Positions 43,496 to 53,128 are shown, numbered from the stretch's first letter. The stretch is DNA of 64,000 bases from Bacillota bacterium (GCA_024653485.1 JANLFY010000002.1:221748-285747); one strand, 5' to 3'. The notes: generated by a model not told the origin, from the sequence alone. Numbers and translations are program-made.

Positions 43496-45343
43496 TTATG
43501 CTTGCTTCCTTGCCTCATCCTCTTCCCCCGGGTTCTTGTTGGCTTTCCGGTCTTCGTCTGATACCATCTCCTCACATTCCACACACTCGTCCACGGCCGC
43601 TATCGTCTGGGGCTCACTGAGGGTAACCATCTCTCCCAGCACGAACGGGTCCTGCTGCTGGTCGTCGTGGGATCTCCGATCCACAACGGCTATCTTCTGC
43701 ACGGGGACCCCAAGGCGGTATGCCGAATCTGCGAGTGCGTTTGCGCACCACCATAGGACCGTGGTGCCTCCCGTGACATTGCAGACAATGCGCTCGGAAT
43801 ATGGCGCAACGACACTCCATCGAGGATCCTTGTCAATCTTCCGCCATTCTAGGTAGCCTGCATAGGGGTCAGCCATGATAAACACATGATTGGGTTCGCT
43901 GCCCCCGAGTTCCACCGGCAGGAGGTCAAGTCTGTCGGCTGCCTGAAGCGCTTCGCGCAGGCCTGGTAGAGCACGCTCCGACGTAAGCACGAATAGGATC
44001 TCCGGTTCAACACGCAAGATCGCTGTGTACAGCTGCCCCGGGCTGGTTCCCAGGGGAGTCAATAGCATCCGACCGCACTTCAGCGGACGTCTCAATCTCC
44101 AAAAGCTGTCGTCCTGCCAGTGCTTCATTATCTGGCGTAACGTCTTTCCAGCAGCTCCGCTGCTTCCTTTGACCGTGGCTCTCGTGAATCCGCAGTGGGC
44201 AATCGCGTTGCGAGCTTTCGCCAGCGTAGCCCACAATGAGTCAAGGGTCGAAGAATCAGTCGGAGAGGCTGAAAGGCCGGACGCTCGAGAGCTGTCAGAG
44301 GCGGGAGGGCCACTGACCATACCCTTGGTACGGCGCCTGCGGAGCGCATTGATAGCCCATTCGTAACGGTCACGTGTACGGAGATCGAGCCAGTCAACCT
44401 CCTGATGGCTGAGCATGACTCGGTTGACAACCCACTCGCGCATTAGCCTAAGGGCATTGTCCACCTGCCCATGTTCAACATACCATCTAATCATGCCAAG
44501 CTCCCTTTCGAGCTCGGATAGGCTCAACCCTACCTGGGTCTTGTGAGACACCCCCGGATATATCGCAAAGTTCTCGAGCTCTTTAGCAAGCGGGCGGAGA
44601 GCTTCTGCGCCTACCTTCAGGAACGAGCGCAACTGCTCGGCAGGGACTTTCTCCAGGGCAGTCAATGCTGCCTCTGCATTGAGCCCAGCCTCGAGGGGAA
44701 GGCCCGAAGAGAGGCTCTTATCCAGCTGTGCTAACTGCCCCGCGAAATGGCGCAGTTCTCTGGCGGTTTGGCGTCCGTGCCTGGCCTCACTGCAAATCCT
44801 CCCAGCTAACCGGTGAATGTCGCCGGCCTCCTGTAAATCGCGCAGTGCGTGGTACCAGTCGTTTAGTTGTATAAGAGAGGTTAGATTGAGAACGGGGGCT
44901 TCAGGTTTCCCTTGTTCGAAGGCGGCGTAATAGACTTCCACATCTACCTGTTTCAAGCTGGTTAGGAAACCAATTGCACTAAAGTAGGTAAAGGGAAGAT
45001 GGCGAAACGAATTGGTTATGTCCAGGTAAACCTTGTCACACGGGCTTATGCAGTTAATGATGGTATCTAGGACCTGCTGGATCTCCTCTTCCGTTCGGCC
45101 ATCCGGGATAAGGACGAGGTTGCTGTCGCTTAACGAAAGACCGATCTCAGACGCACACTGGCACAGCGTCGGAAACGTTTCCTCGTACGCACGTTTTGTA
45201 GCCAACACTAGTACTACGTCTGGTCGCTTTGCTTGATATAAGGCTAACGACGAAAAACGGGTTTGGTAAAGGCCATTACCGATGCGATACTGGGTTTGGT
45301 TGTACCCTCCGATTCCGATTGAGAAAAGGAGAACATCGCTCAA
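43496..45343 (-). CDS. csx1: CARF-HEPN ribonuclease (Csx1/TM1812 type) with a second C-terminal CARF-like domain
   Basis: A 615-residue protein. Residues 1-175 are a TM1812-like CARF domain (LLFSIGIGGYNQTQYRIG; DITNSFRHLPF). Residues about 185-420 are helical and carry RNAIAH (R378-H383), the HEPN RX4H active-site motif. A linker Ser/Ala stretch precedes it. A third domain (about 425-575) begins RMLLTPLGTSPGQLYTAIL and contains CNVTGGTTVLWWCANAL, a CARF-like strand and ligand loop. The tail is acidic. Known single Csx1 proteins have only the first two parts. The third domain could bind or degrade cyclic oligoadenylate, giving an effector with its own off-switch; fusions of Csx1-type and ring-nuclease domains are known. 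TTG 45343 has GGAGGTG 6 bases upstream. Confidence 0.85.
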   Translation of the reverse strand: MSDVLLFSIGIGGYNQTQYRIGNGLYQTRFSSLALYQAKRPDVVLVLATKRAYEETFPTLCQCASEIGLSLSDSNLVLIPDGRTEEEIQQVLDTIINCISPCDKVYLDITNSFRHLPFTYFSAIGFLTSLKQVDVEVYYAAFEQGKPEAPVLNLTSLIQLNDWYHALRDLQEAGDIHRLAGRICSEARHGRQTARELRHFAGQLAQLDKSLSSGLPLEAGLNAEAALTALEKVPAEQLRSFLKVGAEALRPLAKELENFAIYPGVSHKTQVGLSLSELERELGMIRWYVEHGQVDNALRLMREWVVNRVMLSHQEVDWLDLRTRDRYEWAINALRRRRTKGMVSGPPASDSSRASGLSASPTDSSTLDSLWATLAKARNAIAHCGFTRATVKGSSGAAGKTLRQIMKHWQDDSFWRLRRPLKCGRMLLTPLGTSPGQLYTAILRVEPEILFVLTSERALPGLREALQAADRLDLLPVELGGSEPNHVFIMADPYAGYLEWRKIDKDPRWSVVAPYSERIVCNVTGGTTVLWWCANALADSAYRLGVPVQKIAVVDRRSHDDQQQDPFVLGEMVTLSEPQTIAAVDECVECEEMVSDEDRKANKNPGEEDEARKQA

Positions 45344-46372
45344 GAGCGCCACCTCCAGAGAAGTCCTCCCGTGCGGTGCTGCATGCCAGTGCACCTACTG
45401 TTCCGCACGAGCAAGGCCATTGCCCATTCAGTGAGACATTCTGGGTGGTATAGTAGATGGGCATTCCTCCTTTACGTGAATCATACTTCACGACCGCGAC
45501 ATCAACTCGCCGTAGCGACATCGCTGGTGTGTCAGGAGTCCCTATGGGCGTCAGAGCCAGTAGCCCACCGCTTGAACCATTCCGTCCGGGAGGCCCCAAC
45601 CGGGAATCTTCAAGCAGCAGCGTGTGCACCAAGACCCGTAGCCCACACTTCATTTCGTTCCCGTGCGGCCCGTCCAAGCCTCTCAGCTAGGCCGCTGATG
45701 GCCATGTAGCCATCCGTCCCTTGATCAGAAGAGGGCAACTGACTCTAGCTAGACTCTGGTAGCCCGGTCGAGCCCGGTCCTCGGAAACGTCCATTACACG
45801 AAAGGAGGCTGACAGGTGCAGCACTGGCTCAACAGCCTTGACCAACAGTGCTTGTGGAGTCGTGTGGTAGGTAGGACGAGAATCGCTGTGTATCATCGTG
45901 CGAGTAGTCTTGCGATATGACGCAGGCGCCCACCGGCATAAAGAACGCTGCGTTCAAGTGGAGTCGATTCGTGTCACCTGTATGCTTTGGACGGCTTCCT
46001 CGGGCCTCCCGAGAAATAGACGGCACGATTCGTTTCGACAATACAGCGACAATTCCTGCTATGCAGAGGATGTCCTGGGCATGATTGCTGGGCCTCGGGT
46101 TGCTACTGGAGCTGGCACTTGCAGCAACCCGCCGTCCCCGTACAAGAAGCAATGTGTTGAAGTCACGGGCGAATGGTTGGGTGGATCGTGCAGGTTATGG
46201 AGAAATGGTGTCGAACACAACATCTCAGTCCCGTCACTTTTACTCTGTCCCGATTGGTCTTGGTTCCCAACGCGGGCCCTTGCGGGCTACTGAACTGAGG
46301 CTCATTTGTCAGGTCATGTCTGGTGTGAGATACTGCGTGAAGGCTGACCATTAGTTTGCGGGGCATAACAGG
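45344..46372. other. Divergent intergenic region between the cmr operon and cas6
   Basis: A 1029-base gap. It must carry the cmr/csx1 promoter (minus) and the cas6 promoter (plus). No frame has a recognisable domain, and no copy of the CRISPR repeat is present. The last 65 bases hold the promoter at 46306-46334. Confidence 0.5.
46306..46334 (+). promoter_or_regulatory. Candidate promoter of cas6
   Basis: TTGTCA (46306-46311), 17-base spacer, GATACT (46329-46334). The start site would be near 46341, 32 bases before the cas6 ATG. Confidence 0.5.
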
Positions 46373-47251
46373 ATGCTTGCATGCTTTGAGTTTTCGATGC
46401 GGTGCGTGAGGTTCGGGGTTTTCCCAGGCCCAGGCGGAGAGCAGTTGCACGGGCTCGTTTTCGACCTCCTTCGTGAGGTCGACGCAGGGTGGGCGGGTGA
46501 ATTGCACGCGTTCCACATCAAGCCGTTCAGCATAGACTGGCTACGGTGCTTGGCTGATGGGGATGCGAGCACCGCAGGAGAAGCGTCGAACTTGTCCGGG
46601 GAGGTAAGGGATGGCAACCAGGTACGGCGTATAGGGCTCGGGACAGACACGCTCGTGGAGGGCAGGGACTACTGCTTCCATGTCTTCTCGCTTTCCTACC
46701 CCATGTACCGTGCGCTCCAGGAAATCACGCGACGATGGTCCGGCCGCGCGGTGCAGATTGGGATGGCACGCTTCGACGGAACGACAGCCTGCGAGAATAC
46801 TCGTCTCACCACCGACTACGCCCGCCTGATGAAGCTTGCCGCTGACGCAATCGAGAGGTGGAACCGCAGGATCGCGTTCTCGTTTGTCACCCCGACCAGC
46901 TTTCGCCGACGCGGCGAGCAAGTGCTCTTTCCCTTACCTGAGCTGGTGCTGGGAAGTCTCCTTACCCGGTGGAACGCCCTCGCGCCGGAGCCGTGGCCGC
47001 GGGACCTTGTAAGGGAAGCGGACCTCCAGTCGAGCATGTTTGTTACCCGCTATCGGTTACGTACCGAGGCGGTCAGGTTCGCTGAGTTCATGTTGCTCGG
47101 TTTCGTCGGAGACGTATCCTACACCGTCAGACCGGGTGTGCCAGCAGAGTTGCTGTGGGCACTTGCTACGCTTAGTCGCTACTCTTTCTATGCTGGTATC
47201 GGGTACCGGACTACCATGGGGATGGGCAGGGCACGGGGCGGACCGCAATGA
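46373..47251 (+). CDS. cas6: CRISPR pre-crRNA endoribonuclease Cas6 (first copy)
   Basis: A 292-residue Cas6. It has a ferredoxin-like first half and the Gly-rich C-terminal signature (LLGFVGDVSYTV and SFYAGIGYRTTMGMGRAR). It should cut the array transcript in each repeat, 3' of the ATTCCC/GGGAAT stem, leaving an 8-nt ATTGAAAC tag. It stands directly upstream of the array on the same strand, away from the cmr operon. The ribosome binding site is weak (AACAGG). A second, unrelated-looking Cas6 is encoded at 61622. Confidence 0.9.
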   Translation: MLACFEFSMRCVRFGVFPGPGGEQLHGLVFDLLREVDAGWAGELHAFHIKPFSIDWLRCLADGDASTAGEASNLSGEVRDGNQVRRIGLGTDTLVEGRDYCFHVFSLSYPMYRALQEITRRWSGRAVQIGMARFDGTTACENTRLTTDYARLMKLAADAIERWNRRIAFSFVTPTSFRRRGEQVLFPLPELVLGSLLTRWNALAPEPWPRDLVREADLQSSMFVTRYRLRTEAVRFAEFMLLGFVGDVSYTVRPGVPAELLWALATLSRYSFYAGIGYRTTMGMGRARGGPQ

Positions 47252-47504
47252 ACGATCAAGAAGTCGAAATCTGAGAGGGAGGAAATCCTTGCTCGGTGGC
47301 GAAAGACAGAATACGTGAAGGAGGGACCGCGAACATCGTGCAATGGCAAGAAACCCTGGGGATGCGCGATCAGGCAGATCCGCAGCTAGACAGGAAAATG
47401 GACCCTGCGGACGAGACAGGATCTGGTAACACGTCTTCAGGGATCGAGGGATGTGCGATCTTCGTGTCTAGACCCCGCGCCACGAGCGGCTTCCGGGGCC
47501 TGGG
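47252..47504 (+). promoter_or_regulatory. CRISPR leader region
   Basis: A 253-base non-coding stretch between cas6 and the first perfect repeat. Because repeat decay is at the other end, this side is the leader. It should hold the array promoter and the Cas1-Cas2 integration signal. No coding frame with a recognisable domain is present. Confidence 0.65.
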
Positions 47505-48602
47505 GTAGCAACTCCGTCTAATTCCCATCGGGAATTGAAACTTCCCGCAGCCCGGGCGCGGGAGGTAAACCTCCTTCCACGTAGCAACTCCGTCTAATTC
47601 CCATCGGGAATTGAAACGTCCCTGAAGACAGAAAAGGAGAACTGAAACACTTTGTGTAGCAACTCCGTCTAATTCCCATCGGGAATTGAAACACGGTTAG
47701 CGCGCTCGGTGTTGCCGGTTCCTCGATATGGTAGCAACTCCGTCTAATTCCCATCGGGAATTGAAACTACTGCTTGTTCGCGCCGGCCTTCTCTGCCGCC
47801 CTGTAGCAACTCCGTCTAATTCCCATCGGGAATTGAAACATAGCAGTGGAGTCCACATACCGTGTCCCAAGGTTCCGAGTAGCAACTCCGTCTAATTCCC
47901 ATCGGGAATTGAAACGTGTTACCGGCTATACACCTTTGCCTCCTTGGTAATATGGGGTAGCAACTCCGTCTAATTCCCATCGGGAATTGAAACATGGGAA
48001 GTAGGGGAGGCTGTAATATATGCCGCGACCTGGTAGCAACTCCGTCTAATTCCCATCGGGAATTGAAACTTAGGACCTTCCTCGAGAAGGAGCTGTGTCG
48101 TCATCTTGACGTAGCAACTCCGTCTAATTCCCATCGGGAATTGAAACCATCCACGGGCTTGACTACCTTGAGGCCCCTGAGTCCGTAGCAACTCCGTCTA
48201 ATTCCCATCGGGAATTGAAACCCTTTCCCCAGGCCAGGAGCAGCGCTGCCCGGACATCAGGTGTAGCAACTCCGTCTAATTCCCATCGGGAATTGAAACG
48301 ACACGGCAACGGTGCCGACGAGGACTCCGATGGCCGTAGCAACTCCGTCTAATTCCCATCGGGAATTGAAACAGAGAGCCTCCTTCCGTGCGCAGGCAGC
48401 CGCCTTTGCGGGTAGCAACTCCGTCTAATTCCCATCGGGAATTGAAACTGCTGCCGATGTCCCGCAGCTCCCATGATGACCGACCGAGCGGTAGCAACTC
48501 CGTCTAATTCCCATCGGGAATTGAAACGCATAGCCCCCAGCTTGTCGGGACGGTGCCCGGTGAAGGTAACAACTCCGTCTGATTCCCGTCAGGAATTGAG
48601 AC
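47505..48602 (+). CRISPR. CRISPR array, 37-bp repeats, 14 perfect plus 1 variant copy
   Basis: Repeats begin at 47505, 47581, 47656, 47731, 47803, 47879, 47957, 48033, 48111, 48185, 48263, 48336, 48412 and 48491, all identical. The repeat starts GTAGCAACTCCG, contains a 7-bp AATTCCC/GGGAATT hairpin with an ATC loop, and ends GAATTGAAAC. A 15th copy at 48566-48602 has five differences, all transitions. Spacers are 35-42 bp and all different. The ATTGAAAC end gives plus-strand transcription and fits type III or type I-associated Cas6 processing. The array lies between cas6 and cas4-cas1. Confidence 0.98.
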
Positions 48603-48640
48603 TTTCTGCCTGAGACCAGGTCCTTCCTGATGTCGAGCTG

Positions 48641-48677
48641 GTACCAACCCCGTGCAATTCCCATAGAGAGTCTGTGC
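48641..48677 (+). repeat. Strongly decayed 16th CRISPR repeat
   Basis: GTACCAACCCCGTGCAATTC then CCAT keeps most of the first 24 bases of the repeat; the second half is unrecognisable. It is one spacer length (38 bp) after copy 15, so the array once extended further. Confidence 0.7.
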
Positions 48678-48960
48678 CTGTCTCCGACAACGGCTCCGCA
48701 AGAGACGGCTGTCGCTCCACATGGTGGGTTTTTCGGGTTATCGACTACACCCCGGAACACAACACGTTGCTTGGCTATTGTCCCGCCCCGGCCCCGGCCC
48801 CGGCCAGGGTTACGGCCGCGCATTCGCATCGATGTCGCCTCTCCTTCCCTCCGCTATGTCGCTCCCGTATGCTAGCATCGACTCGGGCTGCAGAGTGCCC
48901 GGCAGCATCGCTGCGCACCGACCGTGGCTGATCTGGCGTGGAGTTGAGGTGGCGATTGTG

Positions 48961-51594
48961 ATGCGACGGAGACGCACACTTGAGTCGACACAATTGAAGG
49001 CAGGAAGGCGCACAGGCGGGCGAGCCGCGGCTACGTCCGCAAGCCGGAAGTCGCCGTTCGTCACGCCAGAGACAGAGGCTAGCCGTGCGGGTGCGTTCGT
49101 ACCAGGGTCGATCGGCTACGCGCTGGTCTCCGCCGCAGTAAACGCGGTCCTTGACCGACTCGGTTTGCCCGCAGGTGTAACTCAGGCGAACAATGTCCCA
49201 GCAGCCCAGCGCCCCGATGAGCTTCAGGCTGAGTCAACCGCGATCACGGGTGCGACAGGTAGCAAGCCTTCGCGTCGGGCTTCGTCCAAGGGGCGGTCGC
49301 CCGCTTCCCACACTACCTCTACCTCGTCGTCCGTCTCTGGTACCTCGCCCATCGTCGATCCCTCCGAAATCGCCGACATTCTGGGCGACATAGAGCGCGA
49401 ATGCGAACCTGGCGGGGAAGGGGATGGTGAAGGGCAGGGGGAGGGGGTGCACGAGGGGGAGACCAAAGGGGACGGACGAGGCAAGCAGCGCCTTGTAGTG
49501 GAACTGGACTCGGACGGCTCAGGCGAACGTCCTACAGAAGCACATGCAGTGCCAAGCGAGTCACGGTGTGACGGAGTGACAAGGGACAGAGTGACAAGAC
49601 ACAAGGCTGTGAAGCCGCAAAGCGCTGACGACAACGAGGAAGACACTTCTGACTACCTGCCGATCTCGGCCGTTGCCGAGCTAGTCTACTGTCCGCGCAG
49701 CTTTTACTATCGCATGGTTCAGGGCGCTGTGGACGAGAATGCTGCTCTCATCGAAGGCAGGTTACAGGAGGAGAAGCGCGCTGGGCGTCGCCAGGTGCTT
49801 GCCGAAGGCCGAACCCAGGTGCGCTCGGTCCGCCTGGTGTCAAGGCGCCTTGGCCTTGTGGGGATAGCGGATGCTGTTGACGAGGGCGATCGCATCGCTC
49901 CTGTGGAGTTCAAGAAGGGGAACATGGGTCACCACCTTTCGCATGACATTCAGGTGTGCCTTCAAGCCATGGCACTGGAGGAAATGCATGATATCGTGGT
50001 GCCAATCGGCTATGTCTACTATGCCGGGTCGCGCACGCGCCGCGAGGTGATCATCGATGACGACCTTCGTGCCCTGGCCATCCGTGCTGTCGAAGACGCA
50101 CGCCGCATCCTTGAGAGCAGAGAGATACCGCTTCCGGCACCGGGCGCCCGCTGCGACGGATGCAGCCTGAGAGATCGGTGCCTGCCTCTTGAAACGTCGC
50201 ATCTGAGTCGGCGGTCCAGGTTACCGGATACCCCATCGCCGGACCATGCGGATCATCACCTAGCGGATCGCCTGGATGACGTCGCCCGCTCGGCGACCCT
50301 GGCTCATCCCGTCCCCTCAGGGAATCTCGGTAGAATCCTCTACATAGATGTCCCAGGCGCGCACCTTCGCTGCGACGGTCAGCGGTTTGCGGTCTGCGCA
50401 GGAGACAAGGTCCTGAGAGAAGTCCCAGCGATCAACGTAGACGAGATTCTCATGTGTGGCCGTGTGAACTGGACTGCGCCCGCCATGCACCTCGCGTTGA
50501 GCCGGGGTGTGCCCATTACCATCATGACCAGAACCGGGCGCCTTCTGGGCCGAACGGTTCCGCCTCTCTCGAAGAACGGTGCTCTGCGGTATGCGCAATA
50601 CCAGCACCTCAGCAATGACCGCGTTCAACTTGCTCTTGCGCGCCAGATCGTTGCGGCGAAGATTGCCAACATGAGAACCGTCCTGATGCGCTACAGGCGG
50701 TCGATGGTCGGCAGGTCACCTATTGCTCCGGACGCACCGCATGAAGGGGAAGCCACTGCGCGGACGGTCCTCGGGGTGCCCCGTATACCCCTGAAGACCG
50801 ATGCGGAGACCAAGGACGGGCCCCACGCCGTAGCCCGAGCTGAGTCGTTCACGGCAGGTGCCGATAAGGCCGTGTCCGCAACATCAGCATTCACGCAGGC
50901 ATCAATACCTGTGGCCGCGCTGCTTGCAGACGTTGATCAATGCATAGACAGGCTGCGCAACGCCAGTTCCGATGCCGAGGCGGCAGAGTCCCTGGATAGT
51001 CTTCGCGGCGTCGAAGGCAACGCTGCCCGTGTTTACTTTCACGGCCTGGCGGCGTTTCTCCGGCCGCCCCATCAGCCCAATCAGCAAGACGACCGCAAGC
51101 TTCCCGTGTCGGACGCGGTCAGGGCCTTCACGTTCACCTGCCGGAACCGCCGCCCGCCGCGGGATCCGGTCAATGCCATGCTCAGCTTCGGCTACGCAAT
51201 GCTCTGTAACACGGTCCTGTGTTCCATCGATGCGGTTGGGCTCGACCCTTACATCGGGTTCTATCACATCGCGAAGTATGCGCGGCCCAGTCTCGCCCTC
51301 GACCTGATGGAGGAGTTCCGTGCATGCCTCGTGGATACACTCGTTCTAACCCTTGTCAATAAGGGGATGGTGACGGGCGAGGATTTCGACGTCGACCAAG
51401 GAGCGTGCTATCTTGCTCGACGTGGCCGTGCAATCTTCGTCGCTGCATACCAGGCACGGATGCAGCAGGAGATCACGCACCCCATCTTCGACTATCGCGT
51501 TTCGTACCGTCGCATAATCGAGCTTCAGGCAAGACTACTGGCGAAGCACGTATCCGGCGAACTTGAACGGTACTACCCCTTCCTTGTCAGATAG
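48961..51594 (+). CDS. cas4-cas1: Cas4-Cas1 fusion with long low-complexity N-terminus
   Basis: About 877 residues. Residues 1-225 are Ser/Gly/Glu-rich and resemble no domain. Cas4 follows (231-410): LVYCPRSFYY (Cys244) and CDGCSLRDRC (398, 401, 407) would bind the iron-sulfur cluster; VEFKKGNM gives the nuclease Lys. Cas1 starts near 457 (GRILYIDVPGAH). Its metal triad is Glu685 (GVEGNAARVYF), His769 (GFYHIAKYARPS) and Glu784 (LALDLMEEFR). A further Ala/Arg-rich insert of about 80 residues splits the Cas1 alpha-domain. The fused enzyme trims prespacers and integrates them. ATG 48961 follows GAGTTGAGGTGG; the frame is open from 48721. Confidence 0.92.
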   Translation: MRRRRTLESTQLKAGRRTGGRAAATSASRKSPFVTPETEASRAGAFVPGSIGYALVSAAVNAVLDRLGLPAGVTQANNVPAAQRPDELQAESTAITGATGSKPSRRASSKGRSPASHTTSTSSSVSGTSPIVDPSEIADILGDIERECEPGGEGDGEGQGEGVHEGETKGDGRGKQRLVVELDSDGSGERPTEAHAVPSESRCDGVTRDRVTRHKAVKPQSADDNEEDTSDYLPISAVAELVYCPRSFYYRMVQGAVDENAALIEGRLQEEKRAGRRQVLAEGRTQVRSVRLVSRRLGLVGIADAVDEGDRIAPVEFKKGNMGHHLSHDIQVCLQAMALEEMHDIVVPIGYVYYAGSRTRREVIIDDDLRALAIRAVEDARRILESREIPLPAPGARCDGCSLRDRCLPLETSHLSRRSRLPDTPSPDHADHHLADRLDDVARSATLAHPVPSGNLGRILYIDVPGAHLRCDGQRFAVCAGDKVLREVPAINVDEILMCGRVNWTAPAMHLALSRGVPITIMTRTGRLLGRTVPPLSKNGALRYAQYQHLSNDRVQLALARQIVAAKIANMRTVLMRYRRSMVGRSPIAPDAPHEGEATARTVLGVPRIPLKTDAETKDGPHAVARAESFTAGADKAVSATSAFTQASIPVAALLADVDQCIDRLRNASSDAEAAESLDSLRGVEGNAARVYFHGLAAFLRPPHQPNQQDDRKLPVSDAVRAFTFTCRNRRPPRDPVNAMLSFGYAMLCNTVLCSIDAVGLDPYIGFYHIAKYARPSLALDLMEEFRACLVDTLVLTLVNKGMVTGEDFDVDQGACYLARRGRAIFVAAYQARMQQEITHPIFDYRVSYRRIIELQARLLAKHVSGELERYYPFLVR

Positions 51595-51714
51595 TTCGCC
51601 TACGGCGGCATCATGGCGCGCAGCGGCGGGTCGCCATCGCCGCCACACGACATGTCATCGGGTGAGGACGTAACCACGCCATTCCCAAGGTTGGGTTGAG
51701 AGGGGCTGGGGTTC

Positions 51715-52008
51715 ATGGAAGGACCGGCATTGTACATCATCAGCTACGATGTCCGCGACGACAAGCGGCGAAGGCGCGTCCACAAGACCCTCGAAGCCTA
51801 TGGCTATCCGGTGCAGTTCAGCGTCTTTGAAGCACAGCTGCGTCCGTCAGAGCTCGTTCGGCTGCAATTCGAGCTTACCGGCAAGCTGGCCGCCGAGGAC
51901 AGTCTCATCTACTATCCGCTCTGCGAACGGTGCCGCGAGAAGGTCAAGCGAGTGGGCAACACCTTTGACCCATTTGCTGCAGCGGCTCGCATGGTTGTCG
52001 CGGACTGA
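51715..52008 (+). CDS. cas2: CRISPR-associated endoribonuclease-fold protein Cas2
   Basis: A 97-residue Cas2 with the opening strand ALYIISYDVRDDKRRRRVHKTLEAYGYPVQFSVFEA, including the conserved Asp after the first strand, then LIYYPLCERC. It bridges two Cas1 dimers in spacer integration. It lies 120 bases after the cas4-cas1 stop, so the adaptation genes form one unit downstream of the array. Length and motifs are normal. Confidence 0.96.
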   Translation: MEGPALYIISYDVRDDKRRRRVHKTLEAYGYPVQFSVFEAQLRPSELVRLQFELTGKLAAEDSLIYYPLCERCREKVKRVGNTFDPFAAAARMVVAD

Positions 52009-52150
52009 TCGCGGCGACATGGTAACATGGTAACGTAACACGGCCGTGTGCAGGAGGTAGAGGTGAGACGGCCGGCACCACCACCGTCACGGCAGGATAC
52101 CGTCGCGCGATACCATGATGTGAGGACGCTGGGGGGCGGGGGGAAGAATT

Positions 52151-53041
52151 GTGTTCATCGCCAATCTGAACCATATGGACGCACGCGGGTTGCGCCCGAT
52201 TGCTGCCACCCTCAGGGTACTGAAGCCGGCGCAACTCGTTCGCCTAAGCGCTGAGGCGGCGCTTTCGCGCAGCGGTGGCGGCGGTGCGGCTGCTAGCTTC
52301 AATGCGGCGCTCGCGCGCGAGATAGTAGACGTGGAAAAAAGCCTGTGTGCGGTCGGGGATCGTGAGCTACGTACCCTCATTCGTGAGGAGATCGCCGTTC
52401 GCAGCGGCCTTGGGCGCGCGTTCGCGACTGGGCGCGAGGATGCCCTCCTTGCCCGGGCGGCCCTTATGAAGGCCGCGCCGCTCTATGGCGTGCGCCATGC
52501 AGACCGCCTCCCCGTCGAGACCCTGGAGCGTCTCGTATATGAGGGCTTTGTCCGCGAGATGGTCAACCGTCTCACCACCAGCCTCGCAAACCAGCACCCG
52601 AACGACGCAGCTGGGCTCGAGGACGCCATAGAGCGGCGGCTTCTTGCGCTCTCGAAGGCCGAACGGCGCGCCATTCAGGAAGATCTCGGCCTGCAGGAAC
52701 TCACCGGACGCACTCTGCGTGCCTTTGTCGCCCGTGGAGGCCTCGCCACCTTGCTCCTAGGCGGTGCCACGGCCGCTGGATTCGGAGTGTACCTGGCGGC
52801 TACCACTGTTGCGCACGCCCTCTTCACGACGGTCCTGGGAGTAACGTTGCCGTTCGTTGCATACACGACCCTGACCGGGGGGCTGGCCTTTCTGCTGTGC
52901 CCTTTGGGCGCGCTCGCTGTTGTCGGCGGGCTCGGCGCCCTGGGATACTGGCGACTCAGGTGCTCCCTTGGCCAGCGGGTGCTGGCGTGGCTCATCGTCA
53001 TCCTCGTTGAGGAAGGTGCGCGGCCCCCTCAAAGAGCCTGA
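52151..53041 (+). CDS. YaaW-like (DUF3944/UPF0174) membrane protein
   Basis: A 296-residue protein that resembles the YaaW family. The N-terminal half is helical and charged. Two hydrophobic hairpins follow: GLATLLLGGATAAGFGVYLAATT and LTGGLAFLLCPLGALAVVGGLGALGYW. The family is linked to membrane stress and to small GTPases, but its biochemical role is unknown. GTG 52151 follows GGGGGGAAG. It is 142 bases after cas2 and on the same strand, followed at once by another membrane protein. Co-transcription with cas2 is possible. Confidence 0.65.
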   Translation: MFIANLNHMDARGLRPIAATLRVLKPAQLVRLSAEAALSRSGGGGAAASFNAALAREIVDVEKSLCAVGDRELRTLIREEIAVRSGLGRAFATGREDALLARAALMKAAPLYGVRHADRLPVETLERLVYEGFVREMVNRLTTSLANQHPNDAAGLEDAIERRLLALSKAERRAIQEDLGLQELTGRTLRAFVARGGLATLLLGGATAAGFGVYLAATTVAHALFTTVLGVTLPFVAYTTLTGGLAFLLCPLGALAVVGGLGALGYWRLRCSLGQRVLAWLIVILVEEGARPPQRA

Positions 53042-53128
53042 GCCGGGAGGTCTCGCGCCAGGGCGAGCCGGTCGAGCCAACCGCGTTGGAAGAGTCACAC
53101 AAGACAGGAGCTGGAGGAGGAGAGGTCA

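Noticed and set aside
45276..45677. 133-codon minus-strand frame just upstream of the CARF-HEPN gene
   Set aside because: It overlaps the well-supported TTG start of that gene in another frame and has no recognisable domain; treated as leader.
47518..48829. Open frames running through the CRISPR array
   Set aside because: They are translations of the 37-bp repeat (FNSRWELDGVAT and similar) and not genes.
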